Assembly: GCA_049414625.1 (NCBI GenBank)
Contig: JBMSAU010000070.1
Location: 1-22,559, forward strand
DNA length: 22,559 bases
Origin: WYEG01 sp049414625
GTDB lineage: Bacteria; Desulfobacterota; Thermodesulfobacteria; Thermodesulfobacteriales; Thermodesulfobacteriaceae
Direction: 5' to 3'
Part shown: positions 13,300 through 21,771 of the stretch, piece after piece
How the letters are laid out: the number at the start of each line of letters is the position of its first letter
Numbering within the stretch: position 1 is the first letter of the stretch
Made by a program: the position numbers and the translations under genes
Notes under the pieces: generated by a model
Database searches by the model: none
Told to the model about the DNA's origin: nothing
Seen by the model: only the letters and a program-made list of their open reading frames with translations

Positions 13300-15549
13300 T
13301 CAATTTTTAAAGTAAAAAAGATTATATAAATTCAAATTATATAAATTCAATATTTCCTCTTTAGTAAAACCTCCCTGAGGATTAGGATTGATGACTTTTT
13401 GGCAAAAAATCTGAGCAACTGGACTCGGATCATAGATGATGATTGTAAGCTGTTTATTCGTTGCTAAATAATGCAAAAAATCATAATAACCTTCTACATC
13501 CTTCAAATGAAGCCCCTGAAAAGGATAAAAAAGGACTAAAAAATCCCCTTTCCCCCCTTCCACCAACATCCGAACAAGGTTTACCCGGACCCTTTCTCCT
13601 CCCGAGAGCTCTTTCAAGCTTTGGGAAACCCGAAGATAAGCAACTCCTGCTTTCTCCGCATAAAGGGAAATTTCTTGCACTTTGGGTAATCTCGCAAAGA
13701 CCTCTTTAAATTCCTCAATGGTAAAGTCTAAAATATCCTGCAGCTTATATCCTTTATAAACTAAATTTAAAACCTCCCGATTTAACCTTCTACCAAGACA
13801 TTCTTCACATATTGTCTTTTCCCTTTTCCCTTCAAATTCTTGGAAAACATATCCTTTCCCCTGGCAGTTTGGGCAAACACCCTCCTTAGTATGAAAGCTA
13901 AAATGTCTCTTGGTTAATCCTTTGGCTCGGCTTTCTGGCAAAAGAAGAAGAACCTCCCTTAGACTATCCCAAAGCTTCAAATAGCTTATCAAAACCTCAT
14001 CCTTAACCTTTGAAGAAACCTCATCCACAAACATTATCTTAAAACCTTCCTCTCTCAATTTTTCTATCAGTGTTATGAAAATTTTCTCGTTTTGATTTGA
14101 AAAGTCTGGGATAAATAAGTTTATATTCTGAAGAAAAAGGGATAGCTCTTCCCCATCGATGCTTAAGCTCTTTTTTTCACCTTCTTCAGTATAAGGTATT
14201 TCAATCTTTTCTTCCCCTCTTAAAAGTTTAGCGGTTAAAGTTGTCGCATAAGAGACAAACTCCGAAGTTTCTCCTTGATAAAGAAGATAGCCCCCTTCCT
14301 TCCCTTTAAACCCTAGCTCTATTATATAATCTGCCGACCTGATAAAAATGGGGTCATGCTCAACCACAACCAAGGTATTGCCCATCTCAACCAATTCTCG
14401 AAGATAGCTTAGAAGAATAAGCCTTCTTTCTAGATCAAGACCAAGCGTTGGTTCATCAAGAACTATAAGGAGGTCGGTAAGGTCTAAAGAAAAGAGTAAA
14501 ATGAGCTCAAGGACCTTCCTCTCGCCAAGCGAAAGCTTAAAGACTGGGGTAGAAAGGCTTAGATACTCTACCTTAAACCTCTGCACTTTTTCTAAAAGAC
14601 TCTTTTGCAGGATTTGAAGGCTATCTCCAAGGGGTAAGGTTAAAATTTCCCTGATTTTTTTACCAAAAAGTTTACTTTCAAGAACCTGAGGAGTTAACTT
14701 TAGCCCGCTGCAGATTGGACATTCCTTCCCTTCTTTATAGCCTATTCCTCTGCAGGCTTCACATTTCTTAAAAAAGGTTATAAGCGGACTTCCGCAGAAG
14801 GCACAGTTTGCTTGAAGATTAAAAATCCGCTCTTCTCCATCGAGAAACTTTAGAATAAACAAGCCTCCGTTTATCTCTCGAGAAAGGCGAATGTTTTCAA
14901 AAAGCCGTCCTAAAGCCTCGCTTTTCTTTACCATTCGGTCAAGTAAAAGATAGACTTTCTTGCCCTCCGGGGGAAACCCCATTTCCGACACATCCCATTC
15001 CCTCTCCCCCACTAAAAATCTTGTAAATCCCTGCTCGTAAAGATACCTAAGCCTCTCTTTAGAGGTCATTTGCAGGGGGAGAAGAAAATAGAATTTCGTA
15101 CCTTCTTGTAGGGCTTCAAAAAAGGATACGACTTCAGTAAAAGGAGTATAGCGAGTATATCCTTTACAAGCTGAACAAAAGTATTCCCCTTCTCGCATAA
15201 AGCGGTTGTTAAGAAAAGGGTATAAACCAAGAAGCTCGCCAACAAGCTTATAAGGATACCAATCTCTAACCCCTTGAGCTAAAGCAATAACGGGTGGAAT
15301 CGCCCCAGAAACTTCTGCCTTTATGCCCTCCTCAGCTAAAACTGGTGAACTGTAGTTTAGGAGATGTTTAAGCCTCTGAAGTCCGATTTTGGCAAGAGTA
15401 TCGAAGGCAAGAGAGCTCTTCCCCGAGCCTGATGGTCCAACAATAACGGTTAAGGCTTTAAGAGGGATCTTAACCGAAAAGCCTTTTAGGTTGTTTGTGT
15501 AGACGTTCTTTAGTTCAATGAAAGCCTTAGAACTTTTAGAACTAATCAC
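13300..15549 (-). CDS. Compact UvrA-like ABC ATPase with degenerate second nucleotide site
   Basis: 749 residues against ~940 for UvrA. The first half has Walker A GPSGSGKS (38-45), a variant signature LSLGER (339-344), Walker B 'LIVLDEPTLGLD' (361-372) and H-loop VEHD. Zinc-type cysteines are C125/C128, then C249/C252/C263/C266, and C277/C280 equivalent to the UvrA 'CPxC.G.RL' block. In the second half the zinc module (C559, C562, C581, C584) and signature LSGGERVRVNL (648-658) remain. The Walker A is absent, the Walker B is degraded to 'LVLFYPFQGLH', and the H-loop is lost (IIIYDPSP). So one functional ATPase site is expected. Such paralogues may recognise DNA lesions or act in drug resistance; the true role is unknown. 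The GTG start overlaps the diguanylate cyclase gene by eight bases. A 15-bp duplication lies near the 3' end. Confidence 0.85.
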   Translation of the reverse strand: MISSKSSKAFIELKNVYTNNLKGFSVKIPLKALTVIVGPSGSGKSSLAFDTLAKIGLQRLKHLLNYSSPVLAEEGIKAEVSGAIPPVIALAQGVRDWYPYKLVGELLGLYPFLNNRFMREGEYFCSACKGYTRYTPFTEVVSFFEALQEGTKFYFLLPLQMTSKERLRYLYEQGFTRFLVGEREWDVSEMGFPPEGKKVYLLLDRMVKKSEALGRLFENIRLSREINGGLFILKFLDGEERIFNLQANCAFCGSPLITFFKKCEACRGIGYKEGKECPICSGLKLTPQVLESKLFGKKIREILTLPLGDSLQILQKSLLEKVQRFKVEYLSLSTPVFKLSLGERKVLELILLFSLDLTDLLIVLDEPTLGLDLERRLILLSYLRELVEMGNTLVVVEHDPIFIRSADYIIELGFKGKEGGYLLYQGETSEFVSYATTLTAKLLRGEEKIEIPYTEEGEKKSLSIDGEELSLFLQNINLFIPDFSNQNEKIFITLIEKLREEGFKIMFVDEVSSKVKDEVLISYLKLWDSLREVLLLLPESRAKGLTKRHFSFHTKEGVCPNCQGKGYVFQEFEGKREKTICEECLGRRLNREVLNLVYKGYKLQDILDFTIEEFKEVFARLPKVQEISLYAEKAGVAYLRVSQSLKELSGGERVRVNLVRMLVEGGKGDFLVLFYPFQGLHLKDVEGYYDFLHYLATNKQLTIIIYDPSPVAQIFCQKVINPNPQGGFTKEEILNLYNLNLYNLFYFKN
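13321..13350. repeat. Perfect 15-bp tandem duplication in the uvrA-like 3' end
   Basis: ATTATATAAATTCAA occurs twice in direct succession. Because its length is a multiple of three it repeats five residues (NLYNL-NLYNL) near the C-terminus of the UvrA-like protein and keeps the frame. It looks like a recent slippage event in a non-essential tail. Confidence 0.85.
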
Positions 15550-18013
15550 TTACCACGCAGTTCTTTCCTAAGGACTTTGCTTTATAAAGCCTTTCATCGG
15601 CAACTTTTAGAAGCCAATCTAAGGTTACTCCATCATCAGGGAAAGTTGCCACTCCAAAAGAGGCGGTGACCTTTACCCTTCGTGCTTCATCGATGTATAG
15701 GTAAGATTCAGACAGTTTTTTTCGGACCCTTTCCGCTACAATTTTAGCCTGTTCCTTGGTAGTTTTAGGAAGAAAAATAAGAAACTCCTCACCACCCCAC
15801 CTGGCAAACACATCCATCTCTCTTATTTGAGAACTAACAACCTTGGTAAAGAGTTTTAATACCTCATCCCCGATGCTATGCCCGTAGGTATCGTTTACTT
15901 TTTTAAAGTCGTCAAGGTCGGTAAGGATTATGCTAAAATAGCCTCCGTGCCTTTCTATTCTTTTGATTTCTTTATCTAATAGAGTTTGAATAAATCTGCG
16001 ATTAAAAATCTTTAAAAGTGGATCTTTGACGGAAAGCTCTTCAAGCTCGGTTTTTAGCTTTACTAAATGATATCTTGAACTAAAAACTTGAATAAGGTCT
16101 TGGAACCACTTTACCTCTTCTTCCTGAAAAGGCGTTTTTCTAACTAAACTAATTACCCCCTGAACCATACCTTCAAAAAGAATGGGTAAACACACTACAT
16201 AATATGATGAAGGCAATTTAGGACAGACCCCTTGAGTTGTAATAATTAGCGGAGTCCCGCTTTTATACACTAGACATTTTTCAATTTCAACTTGCATACA
16301 ATCTTCCCAGCAACTCTTATCCCCAGCCAAATAAGAGCTTAATACCTTCTTTTCTTCATTATCAAACTCAAAAAGATGAAACACCTCAGCATACTTTAGA
16401 AAGGTATCTTCCAAGGTTTTCAAAAGGTCTTCTTTTTCTGAGAGATATCCAATCTTATTAATAAAGTCTACATATTCTTTGTACCTTTTTACCTGCTTTT
16501 CGTATTCTTCTCTAACGACTAATTCTTTACTTATTTCTCTTGCATTGATAATTATCAATTTACGACTATTAATAACGACCCCCTTAGCTTTAATTTCCAC
16601 AGTATAAACATTACCATATTTGTCTTTATATTTTCTTTCTCCTTCTATAATCAATCCCTTGCTAAATATCAAATCAATGTTCTTCTTTAATTCTTCAGGT
16701 GATAAAAGAACAATATCGTAGATCGTTAAATTTTGTAAATCCTCATCTGTATAACCAAGAAATTTTTTAAAAGATTCATTAGCAAAAACTATGTTCCCCT
16801 TTTCATCGATGACAAAAATTAGGTCTAAAGAATTATCTAAAAAAGTCTTTAAGAAACGAAGTTCTTGTTGGAATTCTTCTTCTTTTTGTAGGTAAGATGT
16901 TAAATCTTTAAGAAAAATTTTTATTTTTGCCTCTCTTTTTCCTACATCAATGTAGGTTGCAGAGATTTCATATGTTCTTCCTTTATTGTCTTTGATTATT
17001 TCTTTGTATAAAATTCTACTTTTAAGCAATGCTCCGTAGACCCTATCCCAAACCTTGCTATCAAATAAATAATAGATCTCTTTATTCAAATAATCCTCAC
17101 CAAGATTGTTCTTAGCAAACTCATTCATCCAGGTTATTTTGCATTCCTTGCTACAGTCAGTAAGCTCTAAAACTATTTCAGGAATTAAATCTATGAACTT
17201 TTTAAAATTTCTTAAGGATTCTTCCAAAAATTCGGCATATGTTTGACTAAGATTATCGAACATATCTCTTTGAGATAGAATTTGAATAGCCTTTCCTTCG
17301 TTATCAACTACTAATAAATGTCTGATACCATGTTCCTTAAACAAGTTTACTGCTTTAAGAATAGGCTCGTTCATCTTGATAGTTATTACCTTCTTTTTAC
17401 CGATTTCTACAACTTTTTTATCAAGGTCGTTAGGTTCTAAATTAAGAATATCTCTTTCGGTTATGATCCCTACAGGATGTTTATTTTCGTCAAGAATGGG
17501 TATAGCTCCAACATTGTACATGGACATTTTACTTAAAACTGACTTTACAGTCTCGTCGGATGTAGCATAGATTAAATCCATACTTTTATTTTCTACAATA
17601 TCTCTAACCTTCCCCTCACCGCGGAATATCTCAGCTTCAGAAAGCTTCATAAAATCTTCTTGAGTAAACACACCCTTGAAATACCCTTCAGCATCAACAA
17701 CGACCAGTCTCCTAATGAAATTTTCTGTCATCAGTTGAAAGGCCTTAAGAACGATGTTGTTTTCTTCAATCTTAATAAGGTCCCGCTTGATTAAAGGAGT
17801 GATAGACGCATTCAAAGGATAGTTACTAAATAGGGCTCTAAGGATGTCTCTTTCCGTTATTATTCCTACGGGGCGTTTTTCTCTTAAGATTATGGCAAAG
17901 TGATTATTAGACCTACGAAACGCCTCAATAAGCTCTTTAAGAGTTGTCTTTTCTTCTACAGTTAAAACTTGCCTTTTAACGAATTCTTTAACTGGAAACT
18001 GAAGTTGATACAC
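15542..18013 (-). CDS. Diguanylate cyclase with four CBS motifs, PAS, PAS, GAF and GGDEF domains
   Basis: 823 residues. Four CBS motifs span about 7-255 (twice with 'VGIITERDIL', once with 'GVFTQEDF', once with 'QILSQRD'). PAS-like domains cover about 262-375 and 385-500 ('IFVIDEKGNIVFANESFKKFLGY'), a GAF domain about 515-655, and the cyclase about 660-823. The active-site motif is GGEEF (740-744), and the product-inhibition site R731-E-M-D734 lies exactly five residues before it, so it should be an active, feedback-controlled cyclase making c-di-GMP. No transmembrane segment is visible, so it is a cytoplasmic sensor; CBS pairs usually bind adenine nucleotides. The GAF region is cysteine-rich (C568, C572, C580, C597, C608), and PAS 1 has C287/C291. 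The start is a GTG, two bases after the polX stop. Confidence 0.9.
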   Translation of the reverse strand: MYQLQFPVKEFVKRQVLTVEEKTTLKELIEAFRRSNNHFAIILREKRPVGIITERDILRALFSNYPLNASITPLIKRDLIKIEENNIVLKAFQLMTENFIRRLVVVDAEGYFKGVFTQEDFMKLSEAEIFRGEGKVRDIVENKSMDLIYATSDETVKSVLSKMSMYNVGAIPILDENKHPVGIITERDILNLEPNDLDKKVVEIGKKKVITIKMNEPILKAVNLFKEHGIRHLLVVDNEGKAIQILSQRDMFDNLSQTYAEFLEESLRNFKKFIDLIPEIVLELTDCSKECKITWMNEFAKNNLGEDYLNKEIYYLFDSKVWDRVYGALLKSRILYKEIIKDNKGRTYEISATYIDVGKREAKIKIFLKDLTSYLQKEEEFQQELRFLKTFLDNSLDLIFVIDEKGNIVFANESFKKFLGYTDEDLQNLTIYDIVLLSPEELKKNIDLIFSKGLIIEGERKYKDKYGNVYTVEIKAKGVVINSRKLIIINAREISKELVVREEYEKQVKRYKEYVDFINKIGYLSEKEDLLKTLEDTFLKYAEVFHLFEFDNEEKKVLSSYLAGDKSCWEDCMQVEIEKCLVYKSGTPLIITTQGVCPKLPSSYYVVCLPILFEGMVQGVISLVRKTPFQEEEVKWFQDLIQVFSSRYHLVKLKTELEELSVKDPLLKIFNRRFIQTLLDKEIKRIERHGGYFSIILTDLDDFKKVNDTYGHSIGDEVLKLFTKVVSSQIREMDVFARWGGEEFLIFLPKTTKEQAKIVAERVRKKLSESYLYIDEARRVKVTASFGVATFPDDGVTLDWLLKVADERLYKAKSLGKNCVVSD

Positions 18014-18015
18014 TG

Positions 18016-19737
18016 TTAGGTCTTCCTTACCTTTTTAAGCCAAGCCATAAACTCCTCATAACTCAAGGTATTGAGAAGGTCTTCCTTCTCGCACCAGCCT
18101 CTTCTTGCTACTGCAGTTCCTAAGCTGAGATAGTTCATCTGGTCTACGATATGGGCATCTGTCCCGATGATGAGCTTAATCCCCATATCCCGCGCAGTAC
18201 GAACATAGATATCAGGAAGGTCAAGCCTTTTATAGTAGGCGTTGACCTCTAAAGCTTTTCCGTAGTTTTTGGCAGCCTCAAAAACCTCTTTTAAGTTTAC
18301 AGCATAGGGCTCACGCTCGTTGATAAGCCTTCCCGTTGGATGAGCAACGGCATGAACCAAGGGGTGTTTTAAAGCTGAAATTATTCTTTCAGTGATCTGT
18401 TTTTCATCCTGCTGAAATCCGGTGTGAATGGCCGCTATGACAAAATCAATTTCCTTCAAGACCTCATCCGGATAATCTAAGGTGCCATCAGAGTTGATGT
18501 CAACTTCTGCCCCAAAAATGAGCTTTACCTTTTTGCTTTTTTGATTTAGCTCTTCAATATGCCTTTTCTTTTTAAAAAGGTCTTCAACTGGCACTCCGCC
18601 TGCAACCTTTAGACCCTGCGAATGGTCGCATACGGCAACCCAAGAAAGCCCAAGCTTTTCCGCATAGTTCATTATTTCTTCAAGGCTTGAAGCCCCATCG
18701 CTGTACTTAGAGTGGACATGGGCATCTCCTATGACTTCATTATACTCTACAAGCCTTGGAAGCCTCCCTTCTAAGGCAGCTTCTATTTCTCCTTGGTCTT
18801 CTCTTAGCTCAGGAGGGATCCAGGGAAGCCCCAAAGCTCCATAGACTTCCTCTTCTGTTCTTCCGGCGATCCATTCTTCTCCACGATAAACTCCGTATTC
18901 GTTAACCTTAAGCCCCTGCTCTAAAGCTATTTCTCGCACCCTGATGTTATGAGCCTTCGAGCCAGTAAAATAGGCTAAAGCAGCTCCCCAAGAGTTTTGA
19001 GGGACAACTCGAACATCCATCTGAATTCCTATTTTCAGCCTAACGCTTGTCTTTGTTTCCCCAAAGGCAATGACCTCTTCCACCTGAGGAAGATTAGCAA
19101 CAAAGGACATCACCTTTTCTGGATGGTTAGATGTAATTAATACATCAATGTCTTTTACGGTTTCTTTTCTTCTTCTAATGCTCCCTGCTATGGCGATGTT
19201 CTCCAGAGGTGCCTTACTTTTGATTAACTCAACTATTTCCTCTGCATAGGGCAAGACCTCACCAAGGGGACGCCTTCCTCTCTTTTCCTTTAAAAGTTTA
19301 ATACCCTTTAAGATGTTTTCTTCGGTCTTAAATCCAAACCCCGGAAGCCTTGCAATCTTATGCTCAAGACAAAGTTTTTCCAATTCCTCAAGGGTTGTTA
19401 TTCCAAATTTGTCGTATATGGCTTTAACTTTTCTTGGTCCAAGGCTTGGAATTTGCAAAAAGGTTAACAGCGCCGGTGGAATTTCCTTTTTTAGCTCTTC
19501 AAGAAGCGAAAGCGTTCCGGTTCGAAGAATTTCTTGAATTTTACTGGCTAAATCAGCTCCGATTCCAGGAATGGAAGTGAGCTTCCCCTTTTTGGCAAGC
19601 TCCTCAACATCAACGCCTAATGCCTCGAGAGTTTGAGCTGCCTTCTCATAAGCCCGAATTCGATAGGGATTATCCCCTTTTATTTCAAGAAGTTGGGCAA
19701 CCTGTCTAAAGATTTCCGCAATTTCCTTATTTTTCAT
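18016..19737 (-). CDS. polX: DNA polymerase X family with C-terminal PHP domain
   Basis: 573 residues from the ATG at 19737; a TTG at 19773 would add 12 unsupported residues, and family members begin at the equivalent of MKNKEIAEIF. The order is an 8-kDa-like domain with helix-hairpin-helix motifs ('SIPGIGADLASKIQEI', 'IPSLGPRKVKAIYDKFGI'), then the nucleotidyltransferase core 'GSIRRRKETVKDIDVLI' with D196 and D198 and the third aspartate D241 ('QMDVRVV'), then a PHP domain from about residue 338 ('DAHVHSKYSDG', 'CDHSQG', 'FGAEVDI', 'AHPTG', 'GTDAH'). Bacterial PolX fills short gaps in base-excision repair, and the PHP part is a metal-dependent 3'-5' exonuclease and phosphatase. It opens an operon with the diguanylate cyclase and the UvrA-like gene. 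The regional base composition is richer in GC than the left third. Confidence 0.93.
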   Translation of the reverse strand: MKNKEIAEIFRQVAQLLEIKGDNPYRIRAYEKAAQTLEALGVDVEELAKKGKLTSIPGIGADLASKIQEILRTGTLSLLEELKKEIPPALLTFLQIPSLGPRKVKAIYDKFGITTLEELEKLCLEHKIARLPGFGFKTEENILKGIKLLKEKRGRRPLGEVLPYAEEIVELIKSKAPLENIAIAGSIRRRKETVKDIDVLITSNHPEKVMSFVANLPQVEEVIAFGETKTSVRLKIGIQMDVRVVPQNSWGAALAYFTGSKAHNIRVREIALEQGLKVNEYGVYRGEEWIAGRTEEEVYGALGLPWIPPELREDQGEIEAALEGRLPRLVEYNEVIGDAHVHSKYSDGASSLEEIMNYAEKLGLSWVAVCDHSQGLKVAGGVPVEDLFKKKRHIEELNQKSKKVKLIFGAEVDINSDGTLDYPDEVLKEIDFVIAAIHTGFQQDEKQITERIISALKHPLVHAVAHPTGRLINEREPYAVNLKEVFEAAKNYGKALEVNAYYKRLDLPDIYVRTARDMGIKLIIGTDAHIVDQMNYLSLGTAVARRGWCEKEDLLNTLSYEEFMAWLKKVRKT

Positions 19738-19879
19738 CAATTTCAGTATAATTTTTAAAATAATCTTAGTCAAGACACCTTAAGAAAAAAACTTACTCTA
19801 CCGTGTCCTAATGTTTTTTTTCCTTTTCAACATAAACAGAAAGAATAGCTTTTGCCTTTTATAAGATCCAAAGCTCTAC

Positions 19880-19885
19880 TATAAT
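19880..19885 (+). promoter_or_regulatory. TATAAT -10 box immediately before rlmB
   Basis: A perfect TATAAT ends seven bases before the rlmB ATG (19892). With normal spacing, transcription would begin at or next to the A of the start codon, giving a leaderless messenger; consistent with this, no ribosome site is present. No good -35 was found at the right distance. This divergent gap also has to hold the promoter of polX. Confidence 0.5.
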
Positions 19886-19891
19886 TAAGCC

Positions 19892-20635
19892 ATGGTTGTC
19901 TGGGGAATAAATCCAGTTTTAGAAGCCTTAGAAGAAAATCCTCAAAGTATAGAAAGGATCATCATCTTTAAAAAAGTCCTTTCAGGTAAGGTCTACCGGA
20001 TATTAGAACTTGCCAAAAATCATGAAATTCAGGTTAAGATAGTTGATGATCCTAACTTTCATCCCCCAAAGGTCCCGCCTCAAGCAAACACGCAAGGCGT
20101 AGTAGCCTATATCTCTGAATTTCAGTATGCTTCCCTTGAAGATATAGAAATGTCTTGGACTTTATCCCATGAGACACCGCTTGTTCTTGCTCTTGATGGT
20201 ATTTCCGACCCCCAGAACCTTGGCTCAATCATTAGGTCAGCTGTAGCCCTGTTTGCCCATGGAATTGTCATACCAAAGCATAGGGCTTGCGAAGTAACAG
20301 GAACGGTTATCAAAGCCTCATCCGGAGCAGCTTTCAAAATACCCATAGCTAAGGTCACAAACCTCAAGCATGCCATTTCTTATTTTAAAAAGCTTGGGGT
20401 TTATGTGCTTGGGCTAACTCATAAGACAGAAACGAATATTTTTGACCTTGACCTTTGCCTCCCCTTAATCATCATTGCAGGAAGCGAAGGCTCAGGAATT
20501 AGACCCTCGCTTCTTAAGAAATGTGATTTTTTAGCCAAAATACCCATAAGCCCAAGGATGGAAAGCCTAAATGTAGCGCAGGCTGTAGCCATTGCTCTCT
20601 ACGAAGTTCAAAGACAAAGACGCTTTGCTAAATAA
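19892..20635 (+). CDS. rlmB: 23S rRNA 2'-O-ribose methyltransferase RlmB-like (SpoU/TrmH family)
   Basis: 247 residues, the usual length for RlmB. The N-terminal substrate-binding domain begins 'WGINPVLEALEENP'. The SPOUT knot motifs follow: motif 1 'ALDGISDPQNLGSIIRSA', motif 2 'IIAGSEGSGIRPSLLKKCD' and motif 3 'IPISPRMESLNVAQAVAIALYE'. RlmB methylates the ribose of G2251 (E. coli numbering) in the peptidyl-transferase P loop of 23S rRNA using S-adenosylmethionine. A related methyltransferase acting on another rRNA or tRNA site is possible, but the N-terminal domain favours RlmB. It stands alone on the plus strand between two minus-strand operons. Confidence 0.9.
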   Translation: MVVWGINPVLEALEENPQSIERIIIFKKVLSGKVYRILELAKNHEIQVKIVDDPNFHPPKVPPQANTQGVVAYISEFQYASLEDIEMSWTLSHETPLVLALDGISDPQNLGSIIRSAVALFAHGIVIPKHRACEVTGTVIKASSGAAFKIPIAKVTNLKHAISYFKKLGVYVLGLTHKTETNIFDLDLCLPLIIIAGSEGSGIRPSLLKKCDFLAKIPISPRMESLNVAQAVAIALYEVQRQRRFAK

Positions 20636-20646
20636 TCATTCTAAAA

Positions 20647-20659
20647 CCCCATCCAGGGG
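20647..20659. terminator. Short CCCC/GGGG hairpin between convergent genes
   Basis: CCCC-ATCCA-GGGG lies 11 bases after the rlmB stop. On the plus strand it is followed by AAGACTTTTCT; on the minus strand it is followed at once by TTTTAGAA. It could serve as a weak bidirectional terminator for rlmB and the HsdR-N-like gene. The stem has only four pairs, so confidence is low. Confidence 0.35.
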
Positions 20660-20677
20660 AAGACTTTTCTAAATTGG

Positions 20678-21157
20678 TCAACCACTTGAGAGATAAAGAT
20701 AAAGCAGTCTTCTTTCAACATTTGGGTCAAAGAATGCATCATCAAAAGGTTGGACTAATAAGATATTTTGATTATAATCTGGTATTTTTTCGAAACCACC
20801 TATCTCATATTTTCCAGACCTTACATCTATGAGAATAAACATTTCCAGGTTGGTCAATAGGGCATACTTTGGCGGGGGCGAGGAAAACACTCGAGCAAGG
20901 GCTAAAGCTTCTCTCTCAAAGGACAAAAGTCCTCGGACCGATGATTTATAATGGCAAAGTAAGATACACCTTTCTTTAACCTCCACGATTAAAGGGAGGA
21001 TGAGGTTAAAGGTTGTGTCGTTAAAAGTAAAGGTAAAGGGGACAAAAGTTTTAAGAGATTGTTCCGGATAGCCCTTCGCCAGAAAGAGCTCTTTTAATTT
21101 CTTTACTACCTCTTTGTCAAGAGCGGTTTTATCAACCTCTCTCTGGCAATGTTCCAT
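20678..21157 (-). CDS. Type I restriction HsdR N-terminal-like small protein
   Basis: 159 residues resembling the stand-alone HsdR N-terminal domain family (PF13588-like). The central part 'LILPLIVEVKERCILLCHYKSS' has the strand order where the nuclease motif sits. It is followed by 'LLSFEREALALARVF' and 'KYALLTNLEMFILIDVRSGKYE', typical of the family. The catalytic PD...ExK residues are not intact: a leucine and 'CHYK' occupy the expected places, so nuclease activity is doubtful. The ATG at 21157 lies inside the PHP gene, giving a 52-base overlap; there is no alternative start downstream in this frame before the conserved part, so the overlap seems real. Its role is unknown and no hsdM or hsdS gene is nearby. 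Confidence 0.62.
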   Translation of the reverse strand: MEHCQREVDKTALDKEVVKKLKELFLAKGYPEQSLKTFVPFTFTFNDTTFNLILPLIVEVKERCILLCHYKSSVRGLLSFEREALALARVFSSPPPKYALLTNLEMFILIDVRSGKYEIGGFEKIPDYNQNILLVQPFDDAFFDPNVERRLLYLYLSSG

Positions 21158-21762
21158 ATCCTTTCAACTTCCTCGGGTGTTAACCCTGCTCCTAAACCAA
21201 CTTTCATCGCCCAATCTCTGCTCATCAAGTCGCTTGGACTATGGGCATCGGAGTTGATGACAAGGCTTGCCCCATGCTTTTTAGCCAAGCTCACCACATG
21301 GCCGTTCGTTAAAGAATGCCCCTTCCTTGCCGAAACCTCAAGAAATACCCCTTTTTTTACGGCAAGCTTTACTTCTTCTTCAGTTATAAGACCAGGATGA
21401 GCAAGGATGTCTGCTCCTCCCTCTATTGCTGCAAGGTTTGTCCCCTCGGCAACAGGCTCGGCTATTGTCTCTCCATGCACGACTACGAGCTCAGCCCCAG
21501 CCTTTCGGCATTCTTTGATAAGCTCAGGGATCAAATCTGGGGGGACATGGGTTAGCTCAACTCCGACGATAAAAAGGGGTAGCTTCTCTTGGATTACTTT
21601 TTTAAACTTAAGAAGCGACTTTATAGCCTGCTCAAAGTTTGAATGGTCTACATGGTCGGTTATGGCGACAGCTTCATAGTTTAACGTTTGAACCCTTCGC
21701 CAAAGTTCAGCAGGAATTAGCTCACCATCGCTAAAGACGGAATGACAGTGAAGGTCAAACAA
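21106..21762 (-). CDS. PHP-domain metal-dependent hydrolase
   Basis: 218 residues. The N-terminal H5-C-H7 in 'FDLHCHSVFSDGEL', 'AITDHVDHSN', 'GVELTHV', 'VVVHGET', 'DILAHPGLI' and 'VINSDAHSPSD' supply the metal ligands of a PHP barrel, so the active site looks complete. PHP proteins include histidinol phosphatase, trinucleotide phosphodiesterases and polymerase-associated exonucleases; this small stand-alone form is usually annotated as a histidinol-phosphatase-like hydrolase, but the substrate cannot be assigned. The start is a TTG at 21762: an in-frame stop lies four codons upstream and the protein needs the HxH next to it. It begins nine bases after the bifunctional-nuclease gene and overlaps the next gene by 52 bases. 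Confidence 0.82.
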   Translation of the reverse strand: MFDLHCHSVFSDGELIPAELWRRVQTLNYEAVAITDHVDHSNFEQAIKSLLKFKKVIQEKLPLFIVGVELTHVPPDLIPELIKECRKAGAELVVVHGETIAEPVAEGTNLAAIEGGADILAHPGLITEEEVKLAVKKGVFLEVSARKGHSLTNGHVVSLAKKHGASLVINSDAHSPSDLMSRDWAMKVGLGAGLTPEEVERIWNIARERLIKPLLTKR

Positions 21763-21771
21763 ACTCGCAAC

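Noticed and set aside
21149..21679. Plus-strand open frames of 79-90 codons
   Set aside because: Antisense to the PHP gene, whose metal-binding motifs are complete.
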